From Cricetomys ansorgei (lineage: Eukaryota > Chordata > Mammalia > Rodentia > Nesomyidae): DNA of 64,000 nucleotides. The position numbers and the translations under genes were made by a program. Shown here one piece after another: positions 37,323-49,480 of this stretch (position 1 is the first letter of the stretch; the number at the start of each line of letters is the position of its first letter). The notes beneath the pieces are model-generated. The model searched no databases. It was not told the DNA's origin and saw only the letters and a program-made list of their open reading frames with translations. The DNA is taken from the NCBI GenBank assembly GCA_026225945.1, contig JAMJFZ010002307.1, positions 7,848,501-7,912,500 on the forward strand, written 5' to 3'.

Positions 37323-37635
37323 CAAGCCTGAAATTGTAGAGACAGTGATAGTTTTGCAGACAGTCTCTCCATAGAATCATGTCTCCAGTCTGAAGAGTGC
37401 CACAAAGCCTTTGCAAGGTACTTCAGTACCATCAATGTACGCATCGGTAGAATTTGTGAGGCTGAGACATTTCTTCTGGAAGAAAACCCTCTTAAGTTCT
37501 CTCCATGGACCCAAGGAAGCAACACTTCTGATCAGATGGTTCTAGATTCTATGCTCATGCCCTGGTGAAAGCCCATGTAATTCATTCTCACTGATGGCCA
37601 AGTATAGTATAAATGCAAATCCTTAGTATTCCCCA
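37323..37635. other. Intergenic sequence
   Basis: Nothing recognised. Confidence 0.4.
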
Positions 37636-37990
37636 CATCATTAGTTACTGTGCTGAGATGAAATACCATAGAAAGAGACAACTAATGGGAGGTAGAGTTT
37701 ATGTTGTTAGCTTTGGGTCCAGATGGAGAAGGCTCATAATGGTAGGGTAACCATGGCAGCAAGAAGCCCAAGCAAGAAGCTGAGGTCACATCTTCGACAG
37801 CAAATAGGAAGCAGAGAAAGCAGACTGCAAATGGGGTGAGATCACAAATATTCAAAGCCTACTTCCAGTGAGTATTTCCTCCAACAAGGCTCCTCCTCCT
37901 AAAGGTTCCATAACATCTCCAAATAGCCCCACCAACCAGGTATCAAATGTCCAAATACATAAGTCTGTGGGGGGACATTTCTCATTCAAA
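37636..37990 (-). mobile_element. MaLR-type LTR, antisense
   Basis: 'ggctcataatggtagggtaa', 'ccatggcagcaagaagccca', 'cctccaacaaggctcctcct', 'ccaaatacataagtctgtgg' and 'ctcattcaaaccacca' in the order seen also near 55.6 kb. Confidence 0.6.
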
Positions 37991-38523
37991 CCACCATACC
38001 TTTCATATCACATGTCCGTTTCTTGTTTCTTTTTATTTTTTACTTTTTGCTTCATGATTTTGTTCTTCAATGTCCATATCTGCTTCCAATTATGTATTTT
38101 CAAGCCGTTGTCTTCCAAGACTGAGAGACCATTCTTTTCGTCATTTTACACGATTATAGAGGAGCAAATGGCACAGGGGTTCCAGGGACAAAGTGAGACA
38201 AATGTGAAGTCACCTTCTGTGTCTCTGTGGTGTCTTAGATGTCAGTCTTCCAGTTTCCTGGATTGGTTTCCTGATTGCTTGCCAAATCTACAAAACCATA
38301 ACCATATATTCTTTGTCTTGATTCTTTGAAAATCAATTAGTATCAAACTCTTCATCTACAGTGAAGCCAAATCCTCAGGCACTGGCCTGTGTTGGCATCC
38401 CCTAGTCAGATTCAAGGTTCTGGTGATTACACAATAATACTAGGGATCTAAATTGACACTCAATTTTTATTTGTGTACTTTATCTCTAAGATTTCTTTCC
38501 ACATAAAATACTTCTTTATTGTG
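37991..38523. other. Intergenic sequence
   Basis: Nothing recognised. Confidence 0.4.
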
Positions 38524-38524
<1 letters not shown>

Positions 38525-38570
<46 letters not shown>

Positions 38571-38895
38571 TGTTCACATGTGTATTCATGTATGAGGGCC
38601 AATGTGTGTATTTGTGCATGTTCTTGAGTTCATTTGGAACCCAGAGGTTAACCCCATGCATAATTAACTGCTATCTTACCTTGTGTGTATTTTTGTGACA
38701 GAATCTAACATTGGCCTCGATCTCACTACACAGGATAGACAGGCCAACTAGTAAGCCTCCAGGTCCACCATCTCAATTTAAACACACTGGACTTATAAAC
38801 ATAAGCCACCACTCCTGGCTTTCATGTGGGTGCTTGAGATCAAAATTCGGTCCTTAAGTTTGCATAGCAAGCACTGAGCCATCTCCAAGCCCATC
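38525..38895 (-). mobile_element. Dimeric rodent SINE with (TG)n tail, antisense
   Basis: About 45 bp of TG (38525-38570), then 'ggaacccagaggttaacccc', B1-like 'aagccaccactcctggcttt', and head end 'agcaagcactgagccatctc'. Confidence 0.8.
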
Positions 38896-39824
38896 TTTTC
38901 CCTGTTTTAATGACCATTTCGTTCATTTGGCAACTGTTAGAATAATAGGGGGATATAATGTGTAACTTTTAGTGTATTTGTGCATATACATAGTTGTGTC
39001 AGCAGAGACAGTTGTTTGGGTTAATTCCCAGTCTACCAGATTACTGAAACAGAAGTGCTAAATCCATTTTCCACACTAACGCTGGAGTTGTGGCTTTACA
39101 AATTCAGTGAAAGCCAATAGCTTTCATGCTTAAAATTTGCAAGTACCTTAACATCACCTTCTAGATCATAAGCTCCCAAACACCATGCACTGCTATGCAT
39201 TAGGGTCTGCTCCTGCCAGTCTTCCAAACCTCATTCCAGGTGTCTCCTTTTCTTCCATCTCAATAGTACAACATTGCTTACAGCTGAGATGAACCAGGCT
39301 CCTCCATAGCCCAGTGCCTTATGTTTGTTACTTTACTTACCCAGAGACTTTGCAATTTTCACTGGCTTCTTCTGATGAATGAAGCTACTTACATTAAGTA
39401 CCAATTCTAGGAAGCCTTGCTTGAAAGTTCTGTGTAAGACACATAAGACGGGGGGGGGGCGGCGAGAGACAGAAGAGAGGGAGATACACACACACACACA
39501 CATACACACAGAGTTTGTCCTTTTTTGCATGTACATATTTTGTATATGACTACATTTTTACATATTTTAAACTGAGGAGGGGCATGAAGTTACTTGAACT
39601 TCATGTCTGCTAGAAATTAGAGGATTCTGCTAGGACCCAGTGCTTATAGAGAGACATTCTTCATGAACCAAATATTAATTTTAGGATTTAGCGATCAGAT
39701 ATCAGACCTGGGGCCAATACTGCCCACCAATTATCTAACTAGTTGTTTTACATTTTCAAATTTTCTTTCTTTCATAACAAAAGCATTTTTAACAAAAGAA
39801 CTCTACTTTTACCACTGTATTTTC
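38896..39824. other. Intergenic sequence with a G run and CA repeat
   Basis: A 10-G run, GAGA units and (CA)n lie at 39450-39515; otherwise nothing recognised. Confidence 0.5.
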
Positions 39825-40055
39825 TAAAGATTCATTTATTTACTATTTGTGCATGTGGCTATACTCCTTCTACATGAGTTAATGTGTACTGCGAGCATGA
39901 CAGAGCCTGCATATACCGGGAGAGGGTATCAGAACTCCTGGAAATATTCAGAGGTGACTCTGAGTTGCCCTGTGTATGCTGGAAATTGAACCTGGATCCT
40001 CTGGAAGACCAGTAAGTTCTCTTAATCACTGATCCATCTACTCAGTCCCATTATT
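39825..40055 (-). mobile_element. B3-type SINE, antisense
   Basis: 'aagattcatttatttactat', 'gggagagggtatcagaactc', 'gaacctggatcctctggaag', 'atcactgatccatctactca'. Confidence 0.82.
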
Positions 40056-40650
40056 GTTGTATTTTAAACACGGAATTAATTTTTGCATTGAGTAGAAAGT
40101 TGAGAAACATAGCATAACACACACGGCATGAATTTTTTATAAGGTCAGTGCTAGAATGTTACAGAGGGCAATTAAACTTTTATCTATATAATGAATGATA
40201 CATTTTTTCCAGAAAATTCACTAAGCACGAATATAAACTTAAAAGAATGTTGCCCATTTAATGTCATACAGAAAATTATGCTAACTCTTTGTTGCCCTAA
40301 AAGGGCTTTGAGAGAGAGATTCACATATGTAAGCTGTTTGCCTTATCATGACAAGAAGCCTCCTTGAATACTCATATTTCTAATTTCATACATTTCATGG
40401 TACATTTAATGGGAAGCTTAATTCTGGAATGTTCGATACACTTCACTGTTTGACATTGTATTTTACATGGATAAGGTTGTTTAAAAAAAAAAAACTTCTT
40501 CTCAGTTAATACTTATATAATTATTTTCTCACTTGTTATCCTTGCACATTTTCTTATTATTTTTGCTTCACTTGAGAATGTGCTTTAGTACTCAAGTTGA
40601 CGGACCTATTTCTATCATGAGTGCTTTGCAGTGTTTCCTGGCTTTGCTTG
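40056..40650. other. AT-rich intergenic sequence
   Basis: Nothing recognised. Confidence 0.4.
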
Positions 40651-40950
40651 ATAAGACTGCCTCATCATCAGAAAAGAGAAGAATAATCCAAAATTTAAAG
40701 GGAAAAAATAAAGATATCAGCCATCTCAATATATTTTTAATAACAACACAAAATGACTGGACATAAGGAAAACGAAACACTAGAAAAAAATTGTGAACAA
40801 TGCTGCCTTTCACACCTTAAGGTCACTCACTCTTAGAAGGAACACACCCATATTATTCATATCAGAATGCCTGGTATCATGTGATGCCTGCAGCTGAACC
40901 ACTTTCACGATCACCTAGATGGCTCTAGAGCTAACTCAGTAAAGACTAAT
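40651..40950 (-). repeat. Inverted duplication, left arm
   Basis: Reverse complement aligns end to end with 42879-43178 at roughly 80-85 percent by eye; e.g. 'cacgatcacctagatg', 'gatgcctgcagctgaacca', 'aacactagaaaaaaa'. Origin unknown: local inverted duplication or two opposite copies of one interspersed repeat. Confidence 0.85.
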
Positions 40951-41297
40951 CCAGAGTGTGGAAATGTGATACGTAGCCCCATTCTCCTTCAGGAGATGGT
41001 ACTTGGTTCTGGGTTTGTATTCTCACTGTGTACTTTTCTTATCCAATCCCCAACTGTGATACTTCTTAATCAACATCTCCATCCAACTATTTTAGTTCCA
41101 TAGATGAGCTGGTTGACCCCAGTGCTCACTGCTCCTTAATGTCTTCTAACATTACACTTTCAGATAAAAACAAACAAACAGACAAATATATAAAAGCTTC
41201 TTTTTTTGTAAATCATAGATAAATATGTCATATACCGCTGTTTAAAGATTGAGTAATCAAGTAAAATTTACTCACTTTAAGTTTAAGGAAACTATGC
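40951..41297. other. Spacer of the inverted duplication, left part
   Basis: Nothing recognised. Confidence 0.4.
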
Positions 41298-41436
41298 TAT
41301 TTTTTCTTTCTCCCTCCCCTCCCATGTCCTTCCCTCCCTTCTTTTCCTTTCACTCTCCTCCATCCCCTCTCTACCCTTTCCCTTCCCTTCAGCCTCTCCA
41401 ATCCTTCCCTCCTTTCCCCCTCTCCCTCTTTCTTCC
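41298..41436. repeat. Polypyrimidine tract
   Basis: About 140 bp of nearly pure C/T with CCCTTCC-type units. Confidence 0.9.
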
Positions 41437-41439
41437 GGC

Positions 41440-41520
41440 TGCATATGACATGCTGGCCTTGAACTTATAGAACTTCTGATCCCCCCGAGTTCTATGATTT
41501 ATAAGTGTGGATGCAGGAAT
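41440..41520 (-). mobile_element. B1 scrap, antisense
   Basis: 'gacatgctggccttgaactt' and 'tctatgatttataagtgtgg' resemble antisense B1. Confidence 0.45.
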
Positions 41521-42878
41521 GCAAGGGAATACCTGCTTGCCAATAGTTTTATTCAGAAGGATTCAGAAATTTGAATAAGTATGCTTGTATTACCTAATAA
41601 TGTTAGGATATCAATTTTAAGTAATTCAGAGCCACATTTTCATACTGTCGTTACATTTTATTCACAAACTCTCTCCCTACTTTTAATTCCTATCCGGTTT
41701 GTATTTCTGCTTGGCTATCACTGGACAGTGATAACACAATGGAATACACATGATTATTTTCCAATCAATATTCAAATTCAGAAGTGAAAAATGAATGAAA
41801 TGATGTTAAATTTTTAGTGGAGTCATTGCTTAGTTTTATTGCTAATTTTTTTGTGAGTGCCTTAACTCAAAAATAAGTTATCACATGAAGCTGAAAATTC
41901 ATCTCCTGTAGAACAATGCAGACATTTAATAAAAACCACATTAAATGTGAGCATTTAAATTTAGAAGTGAAAACAAACATACAGAAGACAGCATTGTTCT
42001 TTTGGAGACTTGTGAGGCCGTGCGGTTAATACCAACCATCTCATCTGCACAGTGTGTACTGCAGGCCTTTAAGCGACGTGTCATATGTTGGTAACAACAA
42101 AATAGCCATGGGAAGCAAACTAAGGGTTCAACTCGGTTATTTCCTGTGGCAAGACATTCTGACTCACATGTCAGACTTGACAAACAAAAGAAACTCCTAA
42201 AAGAAAGGCATTCAGTGTCTCATGGACATTTAAAATGTCTATTTTCATAAGCCAACCTATAAGCCAACCTATGGTTTTGAGAGAGGTGATAAAAAGCCAA
42301 AGTAAGCCAGGGGTTCGAGATATCCAGAGGAAAATACTGAGTCACCGCGTGCACATTTTCAGTTGGATTTGATGTTAGACCTCTCACTAAATGAGCTGAA
42401 ACTCTTTCCAGTTACATGTTATAAAACAAGTTCATGTGCAAGTAATTTAATTTACATGTGTGGGGAAAGCTCAGCAGCGCTCTGCATAGCGTGAGGTGTC
42501 CTCGCCATATCGCAAAAGCAATTAGATTACACTGGAAGCCAGCTGTGCAGCAGGAGATTGCTTTTATCTAAGTGATAAAATCCTTGTAGAGTGTGAACAA
42601 TGCTGGGTATAAAACGTAACATTTTAATGAACAACATAAAAGATGAATAAAATGAACACCGGAAAGGGCACCGGGAAGAGGGAAGGAAGAGAGGGAGAAA
42701 TGTTTGTGGTTGGTTGTAACTAACTATTCACCTGTAGTGATTTTTAATCAGAAAATGATTTGTACATCATTTAATTAATTTAGTAAGTATGTGATCTCCA
42801 TTTATCACTTAGCCACGCTGGGAAAACTCGGAGGTTATAGATCTTACTGAGAACAAAGGCAGACTTGATGTTGTCAAC
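41521..42878. other. Repeat-poor sequence, right part of the spacer
   Basis: No SINE or LTR recognised. A perfect 12-bp tandem duplication lies at 42249-42272. 42460-42650 has locally raised CpG and paired GATA motifs. Confidence 0.45.
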
Positions 42879-43178
42879 ATTAGTCTTTACTCAGTTAGCT
42901 CTAGAGGCATCTAGGTGATCGTGAACGTGGTTCAGCTGCAGGCGTCACGCGATGCAGCACTTTCTGATATGAAGAACATGGGTGTTTCCTTCTGAGAGTG
43001 ACCTTAAAGTGTGAACTGCAGGATTCATCACAGTTTTTTTCTAGTGTTTAGTTTTCCTTATGCCCAGCCACTTTGGGATTTTATTAAAGATATATTAAGC
43101 AGGCTGATATGTTTATTTTTACCTTTTAAATTTTGTATTATTCTTCTCTTTCCTTTTCTGATGATGATGCAGTCTTAT
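42879..43178 (+). repeat. Inverted duplication, right arm
   Basis: Partner of 40651-40950. It contains 'ggcgtcacgcgatgcagc' and 'cttttctgatgatgatgc'. The open frames seen in both arms are homologous because the DNA is duplicated, not because a protein is conserved. Confidence 0.85.
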
Positions 43179-43504
43179 GGGAAATGGAATAGAGCACAAA
43201 AGCACCGTGGTTTAGAAATTAGCTTGGTTAAATTTATAAAACTTCCTGGATTCTATTTATCTATTCTGCTGACCAATGTGATGTAAAATACAATGGAAAT
43301 CCATGGCGTTAGGGATGGAGGTCATAGATGCCACTACCTGCATGACATGTATAAGAGATATGGAACAGATGTTATAACACAGAAGGAGAAATCTCAGGCC
43401 AACTTGAGACTTTACCTGAGTAAGGAAGTAATGTCCTCAGAGAGTAATAAACAACAGGAAGCTGTAAAGCAGCTATAAAGGTTAGTGAATAGAAGGTTGA
43501 AAAT
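43179..43504. other. Intergenic sequence
   Basis: Nothing recognised. Confidence 0.4.
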
Positions 43505-43715
43505 GAGGCTGAGGCAATGGCTTAGCTGTTTGACGCCTTTGCTGCTCTTGCAGAGAACCTAGGTTTGGTCCCCAGAATGCACATGGAATTCCAGTTCCAG
43601 AGAATGTGACCCCCACTTCTGGCCTCCATGGGTACGGCATGCGCATGGTGCCTGTGCTTAGATACATGCAGGCATCATTCACATACATACAATCAAAGTA
43701 AATCTTTCAAAAAGT
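43505..43715 (+). mobile_element. B3-type SINE
   Basis: 'gctgaggcaatggcttagct', 'tttgctgctcttgcagagaa', 'ccccagaatgcacatggaat', 'tctggcctccatgggtacgg', 'agatacatgcaggcatcatt', 'aaagtaaatcttt'. Confidence 0.9.
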
Positions 43716-44089
43716 TAAAAGTATTTACATTTGTTATGGCTTATTCTCCGATTAGTCAAAGTCAATCATGTAATTAAATGTCTAAGCCTTCTTAACTAAT
43801 ATACTGCTAGGTTCAAATTTTTCTTTAATATGTTAAAAAGATTAAGTTGTCATAGGAAAATGTGATAATTGATATAGGAAATATATACAGTTGTGAAAGT
43901 TGAACACTTTTATCATTTTATGAGCTATAAGTGCAGAGGCAGTTAAATGACTTTTCAAATGTCTTTTATGTTTTTATAAAATATATAATTGTGTTTTAAG
44001 AAGCTTAAGAACAAAATGAGAAAAAAGAGCCCTTAAAATTTTTCAGGACATCGATATAAAAATATCATCTAGTTAGAATGCTTGAAAGT
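43716..44089. other. AT-rich intergenic sequence
   Basis: Nothing recognised. Confidence 0.4.
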
Positions 44090-44094
44090 TTATT

Positions 44095-44310
44095 GGACAT
44101 AGAGCTCATTCAGTGCTCACCTAGTAAGCATGAATCCTGATGTTGATCCCCAGCACTGCACAAGCCAGGCAGAGCAGTCCATGTTTGTAAACCCAGTACT
44201 TGGCAATAGAAACAGAAATATCAGAACTTCAAGGTCATTATTATCTGCATAGCAAGTTCGAGGCAAGCCTGGGATACATGACACTCTGCCTCAAGAAAAG
44301 AAAATAGCTG
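44095..44310 (+). mobile_element. B4 (ID-B1 fusion) SINE
   Basis: ID-like head 'agctcattcagtgctcacct' ... 'gatccccagcactgcaca' followed by B1-like 'ggcagagcagtccatgtttg', 'aacccagtacttggcaatag', 'cagcctggg-like' and 'cactctgcctcaagaaaag'. Confidence 0.8.
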
Positions 44311-44460
44311 AAAGTAAAACATGTGCTTCCGAATGTAGCCGCATGTCATGAGCCTTACAGGAGCTCACTTTAAATATGTAATGTCCAGTCAATGTTAGTG
44401 TGAGATCCTTTCTAAAGACATTGAATGGATGAAGTAACATACATTTTCTCTAAAAGATAA

Positions 44461-44665
44461 CTAGGGTGTGGAGAGATGGCACAGAGGTTAAAAGCACCTG
44501 CTACTCTTGCTCTTCTAGAGGACTCGGGTTCAATTCCCAGCACTCACATGGCATCTCACAACTTTCTGTAAATCCTGTTTCAGGGGATCCGATACCCTCT
44601 TACAGACATACATGCAGGTAAAATACCAATGCACATAAAATAGAAGTAAGTAAACTATTGAAAAG
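44461..44665 (+). mobile_element. B2/B3 SINE
   Basis: 'gtggagagatggcacagagg', 'ttaaaagcacctgctactct', 'ggttcaattcccagcactca', 'catggcatctcacaactttc', 'acatgcaggtaaaataccaa', 'tgcacataaaatag'. One of the better preserved SINEs here. Confidence 0.92.
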
Positions 44666-44704
44666 AAGAGTAAAATTTAACAGTGTTGATCCTCTTTAAA
44701 GACA

Positions 44705-44753
44705 GACATATGCACACACACACATACACAAACACACACACACACACACACAT

Positions 44754-44786
<33 letters not shown>

Positions 44787-44787
44787 G
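44705..44787. repeat. (CA)n microsatellite
   Basis: About 80 bp of CA with TA interruptions. Confidence 0.93.
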
Positions 44788-45609
44788 GAGAGGCAGGCAA
44801 TTTTGTCTTTATATTGTTTTTGTATGCATTTGTTCCATTAACTATAGCTTATATAAACAATACTAGTCTCCTAACAATTCAGTTAAATCTTATTTACCAT
44901 TCACTTGTTTTGAATGAATGAAAACAGCAAACATGGTTAGCCTTAGCCTTTCCACACACACACTTGTAGGTTAAAGAATCAGACGTTTTGTAATTATGTA
45001 CCCATCATATCGCTTCAGTTGCTTAGGTGTGGGTCACTATGGGTGTTACTAATTCAGACTCAGACAATGTGTAGTTGTGAGTTTCCTTGATTCTTGCAGG
45101 TAAGTTGACACAACATTGTGAAATTCACAAAGGATTGGCTAACAAAGGCAGAAGTATAACAGATACATTAAAAGTGGCTGTGAATCAGTTCCTGACTAGT
45201 CAGTGAATCAGTTCCTTTGAGAAGCAGTCATGACTCATTCTCTGCTGCCTTGACCAATCCTGCCAGGAGTGATGCCAGGCCAGGGACTCCATCTGTTGCT
45301 GTAGTTGTTCACTAATACGTTTATGTAAATAATAATCAGTGTCTGTGACACAAAATCTGTGGATTGAGACAACATCTGTCTTTTCTTTCTGTGGTCATTG
45401 TCTCTGTCATTACATGAGGTGTGTGGTGCCTGACTGAGTCAGAAGCCTGCTCACTTTGCCCCTAAGTACTTCTGTGCAGGGAACTGTGTAGTCAGAGTTT
45501 TCTGGAGTGAATTTTCCATCAGTATTTCCCTAATCCCTAGAGATTAGGCACTCATTTCTCCTTAGAATGACTTCTTGTCTATCTTTACTTATAATTTGCA
45601 AAAATTACA
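44788..45609. other. Intergenic sequence
   Basis: A 14-bp direct repeat 'gtgaatcagttcct' at 45180 and 45203; otherwise nothing recognised. Confidence 0.45.
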
Positions 45610-45614
45610 GTTTT

Positions 45615-45895
45615 ATTCATTTTTCTGTTGCATATGTATGCATTTTTGCATACATATTCATGTATGTGTGCTCTTGCATGTGTAAGCCCATGTAAGTGAT
45701 GGCCTATAGTTGATATTTTGTATCTTTCTGGATTTTTTTCCATCGTATATATTGAGGTAGGGTCTCTTGCTGAAGCCAGAGGTTCCTAGTCTGATAGTCT
45801 GGCTAGCATGGCTTCCTTATCCCTGCCTCCTGTTTCTTAGGGTACAGATGGGATGCCAGCTTTTATTGGGCTTTTGAACCTCTGGCTGCTACAGG
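45615..45895 (-). mobile_element. Dimeric rodent SINE, antisense, diverged
   Basis: TATGTGTGC-rich tail, 'ggtagggtctcttgctgaag', 'ttccttatccctgcctcctg', 'acagatgggatgccagcttt', 'gggcttttgaacctctggct'. Confidence 0.55.
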
Positions 45896-48030
45896 AACAT
45901 GTACATACATACTTGCACTCCTCAACACATATGTACCCACACACATGCTAGGAGGTCAAAGGATAACTTCCTGGAGCATGCTTTTGCCTCTTCTTGGAAG
46001 CCAATGGGTTCACACCCTTATGTAGAGTTTTGTGACAGCCAGCAGGCTCAAGTCCTAAAAATAGACTGCAGAGATCTGGTCATCAACAACCATTAGCATG
46101 ACACAGCAGCAAGCATCCTACAGAAGACCTAGAGCAGCCTACAACAGATATAAACTTTTCACTAGTTTTCCTACCTCTGCAGTAATGATGACCAGCATAT
46201 TTGACTTAAATTCTGGCACCTTTTGGTATACTCAGGGTCCCATACCACCACCACAATTACCAGTTGAAAAGTTTTTTCCTGTTTGGAGCCTGATTTTTCA
46301 CCTTTTTGCATTCAGCCAACATTGCCCATTTTGGCCATCTGGCAGTTCTATAAATTTGGACACTCTAGGGCCTCAAAGCCAGAGCTGCTGGTCAAGACCA
46401 CTGATGGGGAAAGGAGAAAAAGATATCAGAGCTCAGCAACCTTCCAGCTGGCTCCATAGAGAAGCTTACCTTGAGGTTTCACTGGGGACAGAGTCACTCT
46501 AAGCTCCCAGAATATGATGCTTCTGCCCTGGTATGTATGTAGGGGAAGCTTGCTTGACCCAGGCCACAGGTCTCACATAGCGACTGCAGACTTCCAGGCC
46601 TTGCTAGTCCAGAGCTTGCTTGGTCCAGTCCACAGGACATGGTGAAGATAAGAGGTGGCTCCTCCTGTTACTCTGGCCCATAGGACTGCCTCCAGCTGGC
46701 ATCCCAAGGCTCTCTGTAGACTTTCAAGTTATATCATTCTCCATCGCTGTAATTGCTAGTGTACCACTGCTACCAATAGTTCAAACTTGTTTCATTTTAA
46801 CTCATGGGACAATCTTTTTTTTTTTTTTAATGCCATTTAAGACTATCAGTCCTGAATTATATTAAAACATTACCCTTTCATGCTCTTTAATGAAGGTCTA
46901 TTCCATTCTTGGAAGAAGCTGGCATGAGAACCCAGTAATAAACAGAAGACAATATCTAAGAAATGCCTCACTTCCACCGTATGGGTCACCGAGATGGAAC
47001 TCAGGGTGTCTGGCTTGGCAACAACTGTCTATCTGACTGAGGCATCTCCCTGGCTCAGAATTTATTAGCACTATTATAAGAAAAGCCAATTTTTAGACTG
47101 TTTAAGCAACATTAGTTTTCCTCCTATCATGGCAATATAATAATAAATGTTGGCCATTAATCATGTAAACTCAGTGGTGAAAGAGCAAAATATTTTTAAG
47201 TCTCCCAAAGGCATGTGAATGTTCTCCTTAGAACCTGCCCGTGAGAAAGGCCAGCATAGTTCTAAAAGTAGAAGCAGACAAGTAGTGAGCAGGGCAGAAC
47301 ACTTACCCTCTGTTCTCTCCCTATGGTGGAAGAGCTGATGTTTTGGGACCAACTTCTGCTAGGAGAGTTAGGCATTCTCCAGGTCAGAGGACAAGCATCA
47401 AGATGAGAAAGCCATCTCAAGGAACATAGTTTTTAAAGTGCTGTGTGGAACTTCAACAATTTTAGAACATATTCCTGCTTTGTGGCAATTTTACTTTAGT
47501 CGTATTTCAAAACTCCAAATAAGAGAGTTCACTGAAAGAACTTTTCCAAAAATGGAAATTAAAATAATCAAATATGAACTAAATGTTTTAAAACCAAATA
47601 ACAACCTTCCATCCTTTTAGGTGTTTCATTTTCTGAAGCATCTGAAAACCACCCACTTTCTATGCTATAGAGGAGAAACGTATTTTTCTAATGTCCTAGT
47701 TAGTATTTTTGAACAGTGGGTAGCTGAGACTGTAGAACACAAAACACAAAGAAAGACAAGAACTTTGTTTACATCTTAGCAATTGTGCATGAGAATCTGT
47801 TTGCACAAAGCTGGAATTGGGAACACAGTTTGAGTCTATCAGATTTGGATAGAAATACTCTTAAATTTGTGCCACGATGCTCTCAATGACTAGAGGCCTG
47901 GTCACAGCTTAATTCCTAGGCTAAAGGTTAGCACCATGTTTTCTTAACTCTTTTCTCTCCTTGTCAATCCACAATCAAACATGATGATATCTTGTAAATT
48001 ATTGTATATATAAGTTACAATAAGATTTAA
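45896..48030. other. Intergenic sequence including a GC-richer unidentified block
   Basis: 46090-46760 is GC-richer and has an open frame of 134 codons without recognisable domain. 'agcttgcttg' recurs 66 bp apart (46547 and 46613) with similar flanks, suggesting an ERV or L1 5-prime remnant. A T run lies at 46815-46828. The rest is unremarkable. Confidence 0.4.
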
Positions 48031-48032
48031 AA

Positions 48033-48380
48033 ATGATGTGTGTGTGTGGGGGGAGTGTATTTGTACACCCACACATATTTGCGTTTGCATGAGAATTCGT
48101 GCACATGTATGTGGAGGTTAGAGGACAATTTTAATTATCATCATCAGAAAAATTGTCTGCCTCTTTCAAGACTGCCTCTTTCGAAACTGGGTTCATCCAC
48201 TCCACCATGTTGACTGGTGATCCCAAAGGAGCTACTTGTCTCCCCTCCTCAGAGCTTGTATTGTGAGTGTGTGCCACTGTACTCAACATGTTTGCATGTG
48301 TTCCAGGGCTCAAACTCAGTTCCTCATGATTTCAGTGCAGGCTCTTTGCCAACCGGTCCATCTCTCCCGTGTCCTCAGGG
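48033..48380 (-). mobile_element. Dimeric rodent SINE, antisense
   Basis: GTGTGTG-rich tail, 'gtggaggttagaggacaatt', 'ttcatccactccaccatgtt', 'gagtgtgtgccactgtactc', 'ctcaaactcagttcctcatg', 'caaccggtccatctctcccg'. Confidence 0.75.
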
Positions 48381-49239
48381 ATTATTTTATTATGCTGAGT
48401 GGATTAGCTGTTAATTGTGAGTGCACAAGTCTGTATTTCCACCAGACTAGAACGTGTTGTCAAGTTGTTTGGTTTAACAGTAGAATTCTTTTTGAAGGAA
48501 TACATTTGAATAAAATCTTAGAGAAACCTTAATGTGGAAACTAGGTAAAAAGCATCAATTTCTTTTTGGACACTTTGAGGCTTTATAGATTTGTTGATAT
48601 TTTCTTTTAGGTTGATTTTCTCATGATTACAATAATAGTTCAAAGATATATGTATATCCAGGCATCTCCTTTTTGCTTTTAAAATTACTTTCAGTTTATT
48701 GTTAATTATTGCTTATTCTGTATCCACAAGTTTGGAATCCAAAACTATTTATCCATCTTCTCAGCTTATATTAATTCAAAGTGTTTTCTTCTGCCTAGAC
48801 CATTGAGCCAACTTTCTACCTCATATGGGCTTCTATTCCCATAATGGCCAAATGGAACATTTCAATAAGGATATCCCACAACTTTCAAAGAAGAGTTCAA
48901 GATCACTATGTGATCTTACAGTTTATTTGATATGCTTGCAGATTATAATTTGCAACATAACCTAATTTAATATCTCCTAAATGCTTTGCTAAATTTTATA
49001 GTATAAAATAATGAGCTCCTCAAACATGCCATACATGCAAAATGCTTCACCATTTGTAGTACATGGCTTATTGTCCCATACTTGGCATGATGCCCATACA
49101 AAGTACACCACCCTCCATTAATCATCTGAATTATATTCTGGGTCAATGGTCACAGACTATACTTAAGATGAATTAATCAAGATATAACCTTTCACACATA
49201 AATGAATGATGGAATATTTTGATATAAAATTTCCTCTAA
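48381..49239. other. AT-rich intergenic sequence
   Basis: Nothing recognised. Confidence 0.4.
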
Positions 49240-49480
49240 AGACATATATGTTGAAGGCTTTGTCTGTGGGCTTCCCAGCTGCTATCAGATAAGCAGGCAT
49301 TTGGACCATATGGCTCATGCCATATGGCTCTGCCTCACTTCAGGCCTGAATCTCTAGGGTTGGAAGATGATGGACCGAAAGTTCTGCAGTCTTGACCCAG
49401 AACCAAACATTCTTTCTGTGAGTTGCCTTCCCTGTTATTTTGTCACATTGTTGGAAACACGATTGACACATGGACCAACT
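49240..49480 (+). mobile_element. MaLR-type LTR remnant
   Basis: 'tatatgttgaaggctttgtc', 'gctgctatcagataagcagg', 'cttcaggcctgaatctctag', 'agatgatggaccgaaagttc'. Ends indistinct. Confidence 0.4.

Noticed and set aside
37868..38329. 153-codon plus-strand frame
   Set aside because: Begins inside an antisense MaLR-type LTR and runs into low-complexity T-rich sequence.
40592..43286. Similar protein frames at 40592-40813 (minus) and 43011-43286 (plus), at first suggesting a small gene family
   Set aside because: The similarity follows from the inverted DNA duplication; indels shift the frames and no coding signature is visible.
46098..46502. 134-codon plus-strand frame
   Set aside because: No recognisable domain; lies in an apparently repeat-derived block; composition does not look coding.
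47546..47555. Second perfect CArG match CCAAAAATGG
   Set aside because: About five matches are expected by chance in the window and this one has no nearby promoter.
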